In this document: positions 1 through 8,872 of the stretch, one piece after another
Numbering within the stretch: the first letter of the stretch is position 1
Layout: each line of letters begins with the position of its first letter
Assembly: GCF_023684405.1 (NCBI RefSeq)
Contig: NZ_JAGSOI010000022.1
Span: 1 to 36,672, forward strand
Origin: Methanococcoides seepicolus
Lineage (GTDB): Archaea > Halobacteriota > Methanosarcinia > Methanosarcinales > Methanosarcinaceae
Direction: 5' to 3'
DNA: 36,672 nt
Made by a program: the position numbers and the translations under genes
The notes under the pieces: generated by a model
The model's input: only the letters and a program-made list of their open reading frames with translations
Database searches by the model: none
What the model was told of the DNA's origin: nothing

Positions 1-109
1 TAATCTCCACTGAATAGTTATACCCACAATCATGGCATTTGTAGCGTTGACGTCCATCGATTTTACCGTTCTTTTTATGATTGGAGCTCTTGCACCTGGG
101 ACAGTTCAT
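1..109 (-). CDS. IS1-like transposase, N-terminal zinc-finger fragment (runs off window)
   Basis: The minus strand from an ATG at 107-109 reads out of the window and encodes about 36 residues beginning MNCPRCKSSNHKKNGK and continuing with a second Cys-x2-Cys pair (CHDC). Two CxxC pairs about 20 residues apart form the zinc ribbon typical of the N-terminus of IS1 InsA-like and related archaeal transposases. A TATA-like stretch lies upstream at about 149-160 on the same strand. The rest of the gene is outside the window, so the family is a guess from the zinc ribbon alone, and the element's ends cannot be placed. Confidence 0.6.
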   Translation of the reverse strand, partial: MNCPRCKSSNHKKNGKIDGRQRYKCHDCGYNYSVEI

Positions 110-813
110 GCATAAATATAGGTCCTAATAACATAAAAACTCTACTTAAATACCAATGCCCAAATTATTAGTACATAACCTTGACAGGTATGCCAGGGTT
201 AGTTTTATTATTCAAATGAGGATTTCTACAGAGCCGTTATTTTAAACAACTTCTTTTATCTGTTGAAGATCAATCCATAATATTTTAATTGAAATTATTA
301 TTAATTTCTATTTATAAATTTCAGGTAACTATTCAGCCTACCCTAGTCAATCGGTCGATGTTGATTTTTGTGCAACCCGTATGCGCGCTCACCATCGGAC
401 AAGACATGTCAAAATAACAATCAGTCGCCACGATTTGACATATTGTGAATCCGAATGTGTGCATAACATGTACGCCATTAATAACTCCAACAAGGCTCAT
501 TGATGTGGTTTTGTATGGGCTGAATAGTCACAATTTCAGAAACTAATACTTATATACTTTTTATGAGTGTTTCGCTATCTACTGGTTGCATGCCTTTTTG
601 TAGCTAGCTTATATTGATCTTGTAATTATTTGAAGTAAAAGTAACGGATAATATGTATCTGTTATTAATAAGAAATTCTTGATGTTTGATGTCAGTGAGA
701 TCAATTTCTTTATTCAAACTGTTTTTAATGTTTTCGGAAATATATTTTCATCGCTACTCAGATCAATGTATGTCAGCGGAAATCGATGTATCTTTTTTGT
801 TTCCATACAGATT
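110..813. other. Gene-free stretch holding mobile-element debris
   Basis: No credible gene is present. Bases 110-200 are upstream sequence of the edge transposase. Bases 317-539 are the MITE-like element with its target duplication. Bases 540-813 are AT-rich and show nothing recognisable. The open frames running into 814-1944 are shadows of the acetyltransferase gene on the opposite strand. Confidence 0.6.
325..531. mobile_element. 207-bp MITE-like element with IS66-type ends and 8-bp target duplication
   Basis: The left end GTAACTATTCAGCC (325-338) is repeated inverted at 518-531 with one mismatch. The element is flanked by a perfect 8-bp direct repeat AATTTCAG (317-324 and 532-539). IS66-family elements characteristically end in GTAA and duplicate 8 bp of target, so this is a non-autonomous element moved by an IS66-type transposase. 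The same 14-bp end, and loosely the following 15 bp, recur at the end of the IS66-type element at 36047. No reading frame of note lies inside. Confidence 0.8.
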
Positions 814-1944
814 TTACAGGACTCCTCTATTTGGATCGAAAATGGAAAGCAAGAGTTCAGATTGACTGGATATTTCATTGTCTTTATCTTCAGTATTAAC
901 GAATTTATACAAGTACGGTATCTTGTTCGATCTTTTTATTTTGATCTTATTTTTCAATATTTCATTCATTTCCTCATTGATTGGCCAGAAACTCACTGCA
1001 GCAACATCATGTTTTTTTGCTAGATTTTTTGCAAAAGGGATAACTGATCGAATTATTCCCTCATCATATTTTGGGATATATATATCTTTTAATTGCATGA
1101 CTTTGACATCATGCTTGTATGTTATGTCAAATACAAAGTATCCAACGAGTTCGTTGTTCTGTGAGTCTATACATTTAATAACATGCCTTCTGCCAGCAAA
1201 AGCCTTTGAGAAAAATAACCATCGTAATGTTTCTACATCTCTGTATAATGTTGTTGAGTTCTCTTTCCGATTATTATACCATAGCTCTGCAAATGATTCA
1301 TTACAGTCACTACACAACGAGCAAATGAAGTTATTGCACTTTTTCGGTTTTGCTCTTTTATCTTCTATCAATTTAATAAAAGGTGAGATCAATTTTGTAG
1401 GGACTAATAGAACTTTCAGTATGGACAACTTTGGTTGGGATCTAACACTTTTTTTAATAAAAAAATCAAGCATTTTTCCATAATCGCGTACATACAAGTA
1501 TTCAATGCCATCGAAAGGGATTTCAAAGTCTTCAAAACCAAATTTTTTAAAAATTCCATATGATGCTTCATTTGGACTATTATTGAGTAGTAGTTTAACA
1601 TTTTTTTGCTTGGCGAACGCATGCAGTAACTGGATACCTGTAATTCCACGCATTGAAGGTTTTACATAGAATGGCATGCCTGCTAAAGCTATATCCTCTG
1701 ATCCGTTGATCTGATATTTCACAGGAATATTTCCAAAGAATCCAACGATCTCACCATTTTTTTCGACAACCCAACCATATGGAATGCCTGGATCCATGCT
1801 CGGATTCTCTACCCACCATGTATATATACGATTTTTCCAAACATCAAGTGAGTCTGATTGGAAACCTTCTGCCAGGAACTCAGCAATATTTGCAAAATCT
1901 TTTTCTTCCACGTATCTTAACTTGGCCGATGACATGATCTTCAT
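814..1944 (-). CDS. GNAT-family N-acetyltransferase-like protein (surface-glycan type)
   Basis: A 376-residue cytosolic protein without signal peptide. The first ~150 residues look like a GNAT fold: an early stretch LRYVEEKDFANIAEFL, then GEIVGFFGNIPVKY as central strands, the GMPFYVKPSMRG region where the acetyl-CoA loop is expected, and a KKFGFED motif typical of GNAT C-termini. The second half (residues ~200-350) looks like another acyltransferase-like half, so the protein may be a double-GNAT. Family members sit in polysaccharide clusters and probably acylate amino sugars, but the substrate is unknown. No clear ribosome binding site precedes the ATG at 1944; a Met three residues in is an alternative. 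It is transcribed away from the glycan genes, next to the archaeosortase on the same strand. Confidence 0.6.
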   Translation of the reverse strand: MKIMSSAKLRYVEEKDFANIAEFLAEGFQSDSLDVWKNRIYTWWVENPSMDPGIPYGWVVEKNGEIVGFFGNIPVKYQINGSEDIALAGMPFYVKPSMRGITGIQLLHAFAKQKNVKLLLNNSPNEASYGIFKKFGFEDFEIPFDGIEYLYVRDYGKMLDFFIKKSVRSQPKLSILKVLLVPTKLISPFIKLIEDKRAKPKKCNNFICSLCSDCNESFAELWYNNRKENSTTLYRDVETLRWLFFSKAFAGRRHVIKCIDSQNNELVGYFVFDITYKHDVKVMQLKDIYIPKYDEGIIRSVIPFAKNLAKKHDVAAVSFWPINEEMNEILKNKIKIKRSNKIPYLYKFVNTEDKDNEISSQSELLLSIFDPNRGVL

Positions 1945-2118
1945 ATAAATGTATGTAACATAATGATTTAATAATTTCTATATGTAATCTAAGGCAGAAT
2001 CTACAATCATTACAAATCGTGGCAATGATCATAGGTGGCCATGGGGGATAATAAATTTTGCCATGGCTATTGAATTCTTGGTTTTCAGGACAAAATTTAA
2101 TGTTTAACGAAAACCGAT

Positions 2119-2973
2119 TTAGAGTTTGTTCTTATTTATGTTGTTTCCTGTTTTTAGATTCATGATGTACATTATACCACCTGCAACGATGGCAAAAATG
2201 ATCCATCCTATATGTGTGTGGACCGACATCATAACCTCAGTCCCATATGAGTATGCAGCTATGTAAAGGATTATTACTCGCACAAGGTTTGCGATATAGG
2301 CAACTACAACAGCAAATCCTAGCAAATATAATGTCTTACTAAAATTCATTTTCTCTATGCGACTATAACCAGCAACAATTCCTATCAGTAGGAACATTGA
2401 ATATAATCCGGAGCATGGTCCGCCTATCACTATAGTCATATCTTCAACACCACTGAGCTTCACAGCCTCAGTTGCAACTACTTCAATGGGTATTCCTGCC
2501 AGTTTAATGACAGTTACTGTTGGTAATAGAACAAAGTAATGATCAAACAGATGGAAAAACTTGATTTCTAATGCACCAAACAATGTATAGAATATCAAGT
2601 ACAAAAAAGTAAATATGCCTGCTATGTATGCACCAAACTCTCCCATACGGCGAAGTTGGTGGTTGTTTATTCCAAAAGCTATGAGTGATATCCCTAAAAA
2701 GAATACCATAGTATCAAGTGTGCCAAGTTGGCTATTGGTCCTAAAGTTATAGAATATATCTGCAAAAGCAATGAAAGTACCTATGGAAATGTACAATTTT
2801 GAACTTTCTATTGTTCTGGTCTCTGTCAAACGTATGCGTGTGACCAGGGCTGCAGCAGCTAAGATCAAGAATATACCAACATACGTAGAGCCTTCGCTGA
2901 ACTCTATTGTGGCTCCTGTGAACAATGAAAGTATAAGGAGTATGAGAAATACATTCTTATTTTCGTTTATCAT
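2119..2973 (-). CDS. Archaeosortase/exosortase family protein
   Basis: A 284-residue multipass membrane protein with about eight hydrophobic segments. The exosortase/archaeosortase catalytic triad is visible: Cys187 in GGPCSGLYSMF, Arg232 in NLVRVIILY and His252 in VHTHIGWIIF, each at the end of a membrane segment as in the family. These membrane cysteine enzymes recognise a C-terminal tripartite signal (short motif, hydrophobic helix, basic tail), cleave it and are thought to attach the protein to a lipid. A candidate substrate in the window is the cohesin/PGF-pre-PGF protein at 20950-22146, whose tail has the hydrophobic-plus-Arg layout but not a PGF motif. The gene is divergent from the deacetylase gene and borders the glycan locus. 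I cannot assign the archaeosortase subfamily. Confidence 0.85.
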   Translation of the reverse strand: MINENKNVFLILLILSLFTGATIEFSEGSTYVGIFLILAAAALVTRIRLTETRTIESSKLYISIGTFIAFADIFYNFRTNSQLGTLDTMVFFLGISLIAFGINNHQLRRMGEFGAYIAGIFTFLYLIFYTLFGALEIKFFHLFDHYFVLLPTVTVIKLAGIPIEVVATEAVKLSGVEDMTIVIGGPCSGLYSMFLLIGIVAGYSRIEKMNFSKTLYLLGFAVVVAYIANLVRVIILYIAAYSYGTEVMMSVHTHIGWIIFAIVAGGIMYIMNLKTGNNINKNKL

Positions 2974-3045
2974 TTATATGTTTTACTTGTCAATTAATGT
3001 ATATTAAAGTACTGTTTATGCTTTGTTTAACTTTAAAGTATCTGT

Positions 3046-3058
3046 GCATATATAAATA
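3046..3058. promoter_or_regulatory. TATA-like box between divergent archaeosortase and deacetylase genes
   Basis: GCATATATAAATA lies in the 189-bp divergent gap. Read on the minus strand it is ATTTATATATGC, about 75 nt from the archaeosortase start; on the plus strand it is about 105 nt from the deacetylase start. A second plus-strand candidate, TTTATAT, is at 3101-3107. Assignment of either to a gene is inference. Confidence 0.35.
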
Positions 3059-3162
3059 CTAGAAACAGCTAATTTAAAATATGAAAGCTTGATCATTCGA
3101 TTTATATCGTCTGAACGGTTCAATTGTGAAATATAATATTTGTTCATTGGGGGTAAATAATT

Positions 3163-3954
3163 GTGAGAGATTTCACATTATCAATGTACGGACAATTCCT
3201 TGAAGCCATCACTAATACGGAGTACACCGCAACCTCCGTATGCGATTATCTCAAATACGTGCCGGATCGATGTGTAATTCTTCGCCATGACGTGGATCGT
3301 GCTGTGAAACGTTCGCTTGATATGGCACAACTTGAGCATGAATATGGCATTAGGTCTACGTATTACTTCAGACACACCGATGAAGTATTTAAGCCAGATT
3401 ACATGCATGCGATTGCAGATCTGGGGCATGAAATAGGGTTCCATTATGAAGTTCTGGATAAGGCTAAGGGGGATATGAAAAAAGCCATCAATATCTTCGA
3501 AAAGGAACTGAATGAATTGAGAGACGTGGAAGAAGTAACTACGGTTTGCATGCATGGAAATCCCTTGTCTCAGTGGTTGAATCGTGATATCTGGAAGAAA
3601 TACGATTTCAAGGAATTCGGGATCTTAGGTGAACCCTATCTTTCTATAGACTACAATAAGGTAATGTACCTGACTGACACTGGCAGGACCTGGGCAGATC
3701 TGAACATCCGCGTTAAGGATGTGCTGAATTCTGGTGGATCTGGAGCAAATTCCGGCTTTGTTGGAAAAATAGCCTCTACGAAAGATTTGATCGAACTTAT
3801 CAAAAGTGAAGAGGTCCCGCAGTTGTGCATCCTGGCACATCCTAACAGATGGTGTGACGATACTTTTGGATGGACAAAAGAGATCCTCTTGCAGAACATC
3901 AAAAATATCGGTAAGGCTGGAATTGTCTGGTACAGGAATAGGAAGTCCTTGTGA
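3163..3954 (+). CDS. Polysaccharide deacetylase-like (NodB-fold) protein
   Basis: A 263-residue cytosolic protein. The start is GTG, chosen because a GGGGG ribosome binding site sits 9 nt upstream at 3149-3153. Residues 40-46 carry the metal motif RHDVDR of carbohydrate esterase family 4. GHEIGFHYE (89-97) supplies the His pair of the second motif, and CMHGNP (~128-133) matches a later His-containing strand. Family members remove N-acetyl groups from sugars in polymers or precursors. The lack of a signal peptide suggests action on a cytoplasmic glycan intermediate. It starts the plus-strand glycan run, 25 nt before the FemAB-like gene. Bacterial exosortase loci also carry a deacetylase of this general type, which matches the archaeosortase next door. 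Confidence 0.75.
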   Translation: MRDFTLSMYGQFLEAITNTEYTATSVCDYLKYVPDRCVILRHDVDRAVKRSLDMAQLEHEYGIRSTYYFRHTDEVFKPDYMHAIADLGHEIGFHYEVLDKAKGDMKKAINIFEKELNELRDVEEVTTVCMHGNPLSQWLNRDIWKKYDFKEFGILGEPYLSIDYNKVMYLTDTGRTWADLNIRVKDVLNSGGSGANSGFVGKIASTKDLIELIKSEEVPQLCILAHPNRWCDDTFGWTKEILLQNIKNIGKAGIVWYRNRKSL

Positions 3955-3979
3955 TCCTGGTGGGGATGTGTGCTGAGAT

Positions 3980-4993
3980 ATGATCGAGATCACAGATTCA
4001 TTCGATAAGGTCCAGTGGGACAATTTCGTAAGCGATCACCCACATGGCAATATCTTCCAAACCACTGAGATGGTCGAGGTCTACAGACAGGCAAAGAACT
4101 ACGAACCTGTATCTTTGGCTGCGGTAGATACCGTGTCTGGAGATATCTTTGCGGTAGTACAGGCAGCTGTCATATGTGAAATTCGTGGAATTGGAAGTTC
4201 GTTTTCAGCACGTTCTGTAATACATGGAGGTCCTCTTGCTTTTGAAAGTAGAGAGGGTACTGAGGCAGTTTCTGTTTTGATGGGTCAATATAATGCTTTG
4301 ATGAAAAAGAAGGCAATATATACCCAGATCCGCAACATATGGGATATACAGGAATCTAAACAGATGCTGGAATCTCTGGGTTATACATATAGTGACCATC
4401 TGAACTATCTGATCGACCTTGACAGGACTGCTGATACTGTGTGGCAAAGTATTCATAAATCACGCCGAAAAGGTATCAACAGAGCAGAAAAAGCTGGTAT
4501 AGAGATTAAGAAGATCGAGAATGATGCTGAATTGGTAGATTCCTATAATTTGATTGAACAAACTTATAGGAATGTTCGAATGCCTATTGCAGATATTTCT
4601 TTATTTCGGGCTGTATATAATTTATTTGCGCCAACAGGCATGGCTGATTTCTATATGGCGATTCAGGACGGGATGCCTGTAGGTACCCGGGTAGTGCTCA
4701 AATATAATGATCTGGTGTATGACTGGTATGCAGGATCAAAAAAAGAGGTGGAGTATGTGGACGAAGCGCTTGTCTGGTGTGTTCTCAAAGAAAATGCTGG
4801 TACATATAAGACATTTGACTTTGGTGGTGCAGGTCATCCGAGCAAACCATATGGTGTAAGGGAATTCAAAAGACGTTTTGGCGGAAAGGAAGTGAATTTC
4901 GGTAGGTATGAGAAAACACATGACAAGTTCAAGAATAGAATTGCTGAAGTTGGGTATGGTATATACAAGAAATTGAAATGTGGGCAATTCTAA
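3980..4993 (+). CDS. FemAB-like / GNAT-fold (Acetyltransf_6) transferase, copy 1
   Basis: A 337-residue cytosolic protein of the FemAB-like type: two GNAT-like halves, with HPHGNIFQTTEMVEVYR near the N-terminus, IHKSRRKGINRAEKAG (~155-170) as the basic linker found in the family, and the C-terminal signature YDWYAGS...FDFGGAG...VREFKRRFGG (~245-310). Bacterial FemX/FemAB enzymes pass amino acids from aminoacyl-tRNA to peptidoglycan precursors. Archaea lack murein, so here it probably acylates or aminoacylates a surface-glycan amino sugar; that role is inference. It follows the deacetylase by 25 nt, and the DegT aminotransferase comes next. A paralog lies at 7691-8695. Confidence 0.75.
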   Translation: MIEITDSFDKVQWDNFVSDHPHGNIFQTTEMVEVYRQAKNYEPVSLAAVDTVSGDIFAVVQAAVICEIRGIGSSFSARSVIHGGPLAFESREGTEAVSVLMGQYNALMKKKAIYTQIRNIWDIQESKQMLESLGYTYSDHLNYLIDLDRTADTVWQSIHKSRRKGINRAEKAGIEIKKIENDAELVDSYNLIEQTYRNVRMPIADISLFRAVYNLFAPTGMADFYMAIQDGMPVGTRVVLKYNDLVYDWYAGSKKEVEYVDEALVWCVLKENAGTYKTFDFGGAGHPSKPYGVREFKRRFGGKEVNFGRYEKTHDKFKNRIAEVGYGIYKKLKCGQF

Positions 4994-5037
4994 CATCGAT
5001 ATGTACTTATAAAATTGACCTAAAACCAATATTAAAA

Positions 5038-6225
5038 ATGAATTCGATTAAACCCAACCCCAGATTAATTCCCAGATTTAACATTGACTATTATACTGGG
5101 GATTTCCTATCATCAATGTTACATCTAGATAAGAGATCAGATGTTGGCGAGATAGCAAATCTATTTGCAGATGTATCCATCAATTACACAAATAGCGGTC
5201 GCACTTCCCTTTATATCATTTTAAAAGCTCTGAATTTGCCTGAGAACTCAAACATTGGTGTTTCTTTATATACGTGCCCAAGTGACTTCGATGCGATAAT
5301 ACATGCTGGGCATAATCCAGTATTTATTGACATTGAGCCTGATAATTATACTCTTGATCCACAAGATCTGAATAAAAAAATAGATGATCTTGCTGCTGTT
5401 GTTGTAGTCCATGCCTTAGGTCGTCCTGCTGACCTTGAGGGGATATTGAAGGTTGCAGGGGACAAGCCGGTGATCGAGGACTGTGCTCATGCATTGTTGA
5501 GCAGGTACAAAGGGAGGCTTGTTGGAACAATTGCAACTGCTGGATTTTTTAGTTTCAGAACTGGGAAATATATTTCCGCAGGTGAAGGTGGAATGATCAC
5601 TACTAAGGATCTTCAACTTGCATCAAATATAGGGGATGAGATTGAAAAGCTACCCCTTCTTCCAATTACTGACGAGATCAAGCATGCAACAATAACGTAT
5701 GCACGCTCACTACTGTATCACAGACCTTGGTTTGGATTGTTTTCTTTGCCACTTGGTAGTAGGATCGAAGAAAAGATTGATATTATGAACAAACGCTCAT
5801 TTAGTAAAACAAAGATCAGGAACACGGATCTTCATGTTATTACAAAAAAAATAAAGGATTTTCAGGGAAAAGTGGATAAAACTAGGAATAATTCCCTTTA
5901 TTTAATAGAGCAACTAAAAGATCTTGATCTAATACTTCCAGTTGAGCGTTCGGAAACCTACTGTAATTATTTCCTTTTTCCAATACAGCTTAAAAACATT
6001 TCTGTGAGGGACAACTTGAGCGAAGCGCTCAGAAAAGCAGGATTTGATACGATCATGCTGTTTAGTGCGACACCAGAAATAGCAAAATTGAGTTATGGAT
6101 ATGAGGGGGATTGCCCTGCTACTGAAAATGTAGCAAAGAGGCTACTTGTTATGCCTAACCATTATACCTTGGGGAAAAAAGAACTTGATAATATATGTAA
6201 GATCATAAAAATTTGTATTCGATGA
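5038..6225 (+). CDS. DegT/DnrJ/EryC1/StrS-type sugar aminotransferase
   Basis: A PLP enzyme of about 395 residues, related to enzymes that aminate nucleotide-linked keto-sugars. Family landmarks: the conserved start of the fold YTNSGRTSLY, the VVVVHALGRPADLEGI strand, the PLP-aspartate region VIEDCAHAL, and the Schiff-base lysine in SFRTGKYISAGEGGM (Lys177 from this start). The frame is open back to an ATG at 4978 inside the FemAB-like gene. I prefer the ATG at 5038 because the 20 upstream residues do not look like the family and the family normally begins close to here. It would supply the amino sugar that the deacetylase and the FemAB or GNAT proteins then modify. Confidence 0.8.
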   Translation: MNSIKPNPRLIPRFNIDYYTGDFLSSMLHLDKRSDVGEIANLFADVSINYTNSGRTSLYIILKALNLPENSNIGVSLYTCPSDFDAIIHAGHNPVFIDIEPDNYTLDPQDLNKKIDDLAAVVVVHALGRPADLEGILKVAGDKPVIEDCAHALLSRYKGRLVGTIATAGFFSFRTGKYISAGEGGMITTKDLQLASNIGDEIEKLPLLPITDEIKHATITYARSLLYHRPWFGLFSLPLGSRIEEKIDIMNKRSFSKTKIRNTDLHVITKKIKDFQGKVDKTRNNSLYLIEQLKDLDLILPVERSETYCNYFLFPIQLKNISVRDNLSEALRKAGFDTIMLFSATPEIAKLSYGYEGDCPATENVAKRLLVMPNHYTLGKKELDNICKIIKICIR

Positions 6226-6300
6226 GATTTGTTTTCAATAATATGAAAAACGATTGCTCCGAGATTTCCTATTAAATAGTTTAGGATCATATTGTTAAGA

Positions 6301-6660
6301 GCATGTAATTGCCATGTTGGGGATAACGTATATATTAGAGGGAATAAACAATTATATACAATCTGCTTGATTGAGTTCATCTTGTTGTATGGTAGGGGTT
6401 ACGTATAACCAGGTGTTATCTTTGTAGCTACCTCAGGCCCATTTTTGTCAAAAATTGGACCATCTATAAAAGCTATAAAGAGCAAGATCATATATTAGGT
6501 AACCTTAAAATAGGGGGCAATTATGCTGCCAAATCTATCAATTAGAACTGGGTATGTAGTTGGTGCGGTGCTGGTTGGTGCGGGGTTAGCTGCTGCAAAA
6601 GATATTGATCATTATATTATTGTAACAGGTGTTCCTGCAAAGAAGGTGGAAGCGAATTGA
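6301..6660 (+). pseudogene. Decayed left-handed beta-helix (hexapeptide) acyltransferase
   Basis: One continuous frame shows the remains of a hexapeptide acetyltransferase: VGDNVYI near 6316, SGPFLSKIGPSI near 6433-6468, then TGYVVGAVLVGAG and the typical C-terminus IIVTGVPAKKVEAN ending at TGA 6658-6660. It is interrupted by TAA (6406-6408) and TAG (6496-6498, 6511-6513), and the 5' end cannot be found. The last 45 codons form a small open frame from ATG 6523 with an AGGGGG site at 6512-6517, so a stub peptide could still be made. Its stop overlaps the TTG start of the DUF354 gene, so its translation may now serve mainly to couple expression. Pyrrolysine at the TAGs is unlikely given the TAA and missing N-terminus. 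Confidence 0.75.
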
Positions 6661-7694
6661 ATGTATTATTGGATATTGGTCATCCTAAAGATGTAAATGT
6701 GTTCAGTAATGTGATTCGATTACTTCAGGAGAGGGGACATAAAATTAAAATCTTTGCACGGGCTAAAGAAAGCACCAGGAAAATGCTGGAAGAGAATGGT
6801 TTTGAATATAAACTCTGCAAACATTATAAGACAATGCCGGGCAAAGCTTTTGGTGTTCTTGCTAATGATCTACTTTTGTACAAAATGGCAAGACAGTTCA
6901 AACCTGATATTTTTGTAAGCCCGGGTTCTCCTTATTCAGCACATGTTAGCAGATTGATGGGGAAGCCGCATCTGGCATTTTCAGATACTGAAATAGCAGG
7001 GCTGGTCACAAAACTTGCCTTTCCATTTACAGATAGGATCTACACGTCGACGTCGTTCTATCTGGACCTTGGACCAAAACAGACACGTTTCAGAGGCTAT
7101 TATGAGTTAGCATACCTTCACCCCAAATATTTTAAACCTGATGAGAATGTGTTGACTAAATATGGTTTAAAAGCAGGATATATATTGGTTCGTCTATCTG
7201 CTCTCTCCTCACATCATGATCTACATGCAAAAGGTTTTAATTTCAAGGCGGAAAAAGAATTAAAAGAATATATCTCTGTGCTTGAAAAGTATGGAAAAGT
7301 GATTATCTCCTCTGAGCTCTCAGATTGGCAAACAATTAAGGATTATCAGCTTGAAATTGACCCCAAAGACCTGCATAATATAATCTATCATGCTTCACTG
7401 TGCATTAGTGAAGGTGCAACTATGGCTTCGGAAGCCGCTGTACTTGGAGTACCTTCGATTTATGTTTCCAATAATCAAAGGGGTTATCTTAACGAGCTTG
7501 AGCAAAAATATGGACTTGTTTATACGATTCCTGATAAGGGTCTGGCACTGAAAGAAGCGATTGAGATACTGGGGAATGGATCAAAAAAAGATGGATGGAG
7601 ATCAAAAAAAGATGAAATGTTAAGCGACACTATAGACGTTGTCGATTTTATTGTTGATACCATTGAGTTTCATGACCAAAAGGGAGTTCAATGA
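6657..7694 (+). CDS. DUF354 family protein (glycosyltransferase GT-B-like), copy 1
   Basis: A 345-residue cytosolic protein. The start is TTG, set by an AGGTGG site at 6644-6649 and overlapping the stop of the acyltransferase remnant. It opens with NVLLDIGHPKDVNVF and a Gly-rich Rossmann start, has PDIFVSPGSPYSAHVSR (~83-100), and a C-terminal donor-site-like motif SEGATMASEAAVLGVPSIY (~253-271), as in UDP-GlcNAc 2-epimerase and GT-B glycosyltransferases. DUF354 proteins are archaeal and bacterial proteins of this fold with no agreed reaction. The locus suggests a nucleotide-sugar transferase or epimerase. It overlaps the next FemAB-like gene by 4 nt (ATGA), so the two are probably co-translated. 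The paralog is at 22373-23419. Confidence 0.8.
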   Translation: MNVLLDIGHPKDVNVFSNVIRLLQERGHKIKIFARAKESTRKMLEENGFEYKLCKHYKTMPGKAFGVLANDLLLYKMARQFKPDIFVSPGSPYSAHVSRLMGKPHLAFSDTEIAGLVTKLAFPFTDRIYTSTSFYLDLGPKQTRFRGYYELAYLHPKYFKPDENVLTKYGLKAGYILVRLSALSSHHDLHAKGFNFKAEKELKEYISVLEKYGKVIISSELSDWQTIKDYQLEIDPKDLHNIIYHASLCISEGATMASEAAVLGVPSIYVSNNQRGYLNELEQKYGLVYTIPDKGLALKEAIEILGNGSKKDGWRSKKDEMLSDTIDVVDFIVDTIEFHDQKGVQ

Positions 7695-8695
7695 CAGAAT
7701 TTAGCATAATAAAACCAGAAAAGGACATGCTAAATAAGTTTGTCTCTAAAAACAAGTATGCTACTATTTTCCAAACAGGTCACATGCTTGATATCTATCA
7801 TGGTGTGCCTGATTGTGAACCACTGGCTTTGGCGGTAGTTGATGATAACGATGAAATTCTGGCATCGTTGGTAAGCATCAAATTTACAGAAATAAGTGAA
7901 ATTGGTTACCTTTCTTCCCACATAACGATTCGCGATGCTCCCCTCTGGGTAAATAGCGAATGTGGTAAAAGTGCAGCCCTTGCACTCATTAACAAGCATG
8001 ATAAAATTACTAAAAGAGGATCCCTTTATAATCGAATATATTCAAACTCTAATGCTGCCATGTCAGATTTATTATGCTCATGTGATTATAATTACGAGGA
8101 TAATTTAAATTTCTTAATTGACTTGAACCGAACTGAGGAGGAGTTATGGAGTTCATTGGGAAAAAAGAAACGTAATGGTATTAGACAAGCTCAAAAAAAT
8201 AATTTGGTGATCAAGGAAGTAGAAAATTACGATGAGTTAAAAAGTTTTTATAACCTTTTGTCAGAAACTTCAGAAACTGCCAAGATACCAGTTAAAGATT
8301 TTAAGTTATTCTATAACGTCTATAACATACTAGTACCAAAAGGATTGTCTAAGATCTATCTGGCAATTTACGATGGTTTACCAATCGCTGGAATACTTAC
8401 GCTTAATTATAATAATACCATTTATGATTGGTATGCGTGTTCATCACGTAAATACTTGCATCTGCATCCTAATGAATATTTAGTCTGGAATATACTATCA
8501 TGGGGTGCTAAGAACGGTTACTCTACTTTTGATTTTGGAGGAGCTGGCAGTCCGAAAGTAAAGTATACTGTCCGAAATTTCAAAAAACAATTTGGAGGGA
8601 CATTAGTAAACTATGGTACATATACAAAAATAAATAAACCCCTTACTTTCAAGGTGTGCAAAAAGTGTTATGAATTATATTGTAAAATATTATAA
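7691..8695 (+). CDS. FemAB-like / GNAT-fold (Acetyltransf_6) transferase, copy 2
   Basis: A 334-residue paralog of the protein at 3980-4993, sharing the same landmarks: YATIFQTGHMLDIYHG near the N-terminus, LNFLIDLNRTEEELWSSL, the basic KKKRNGIRQAQKNN linker, TIYDWYACS, and FDFGGAGSP followed by VRNFKKQFGG. Its ATG overlaps the stop of the DUF354 gene by 4 nt, which implies tight coupling. As with copy 1, the likely role is adding an acyl or aminoacyl group to a surface-glycan sugar; this is inference from the FemAB family. Two diverged copies in one locus suggest two modified positions or two acyl groups. Codon use is AT-rich, like the rest of the locus. Confidence 0.75.
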   Translation: MTEFSIIKPEKDMLNKFVSKNKYATIFQTGHMLDIYHGVPDCEPLALAVVDDNDEILASLVSIKFTEISEIGYLSSHITIRDAPLWVNSECGKSAALALINKHDKITKRGSLYNRIYSNSNAAMSDLLCSCDYNYEDNLNFLIDLNRTEEELWSSLGKKKRNGIRQAQKNNLVIKEVENYDELKSFYNLLSETSETAKIPVKDFKLFYNVYNILVPKGLSKIYLAIYDGLPIAGILTLNYNNTIYDWYACSSRKYLHLHPNEYLVWNILSWGAKNGYSTFDFGGAGSPKVKYTVRNFKKQFGGTLVNYGTYTKINKPLTFKVCKKCYELYCKIL

Positions 8696-8872
8696 TGTTC
8701 TTCTTTAATATCGTATGTGCTAGTTATTTTTTTGTAGAAGGACTTACCAACGTTTGCGAATATCTTGAAAAGCTTACCTATCATAATTTGGACATTGGGT
8801 GAACTATTGTCATTCCGGGTCCCAATTCAGTAATTTAGAACCACGATCATTAATTAGAGAATAGGTGAAATA

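Noticed and set aside
878-1483. 201-codon plus-strand open frame over the acetyltransferase
   Set aside because: It is a shadow of the GNAT-type gene on the other strand; the minus-strand protein has recognisable family motifs and this one does not.
3625-4023. Minus-strand open frames over the deacetylase gene
   Set aside because: They overlap a gene with clear HDVD and His motifs and show no family features.
6496-6513. Pyrrolysine read-through of the two TAG codons in the hexapeptide acyltransferase remnant
   Set aside because: A TAA stop also interrupts the same frame at 6406 and the N-terminal half is missing, so it is a decayed gene.
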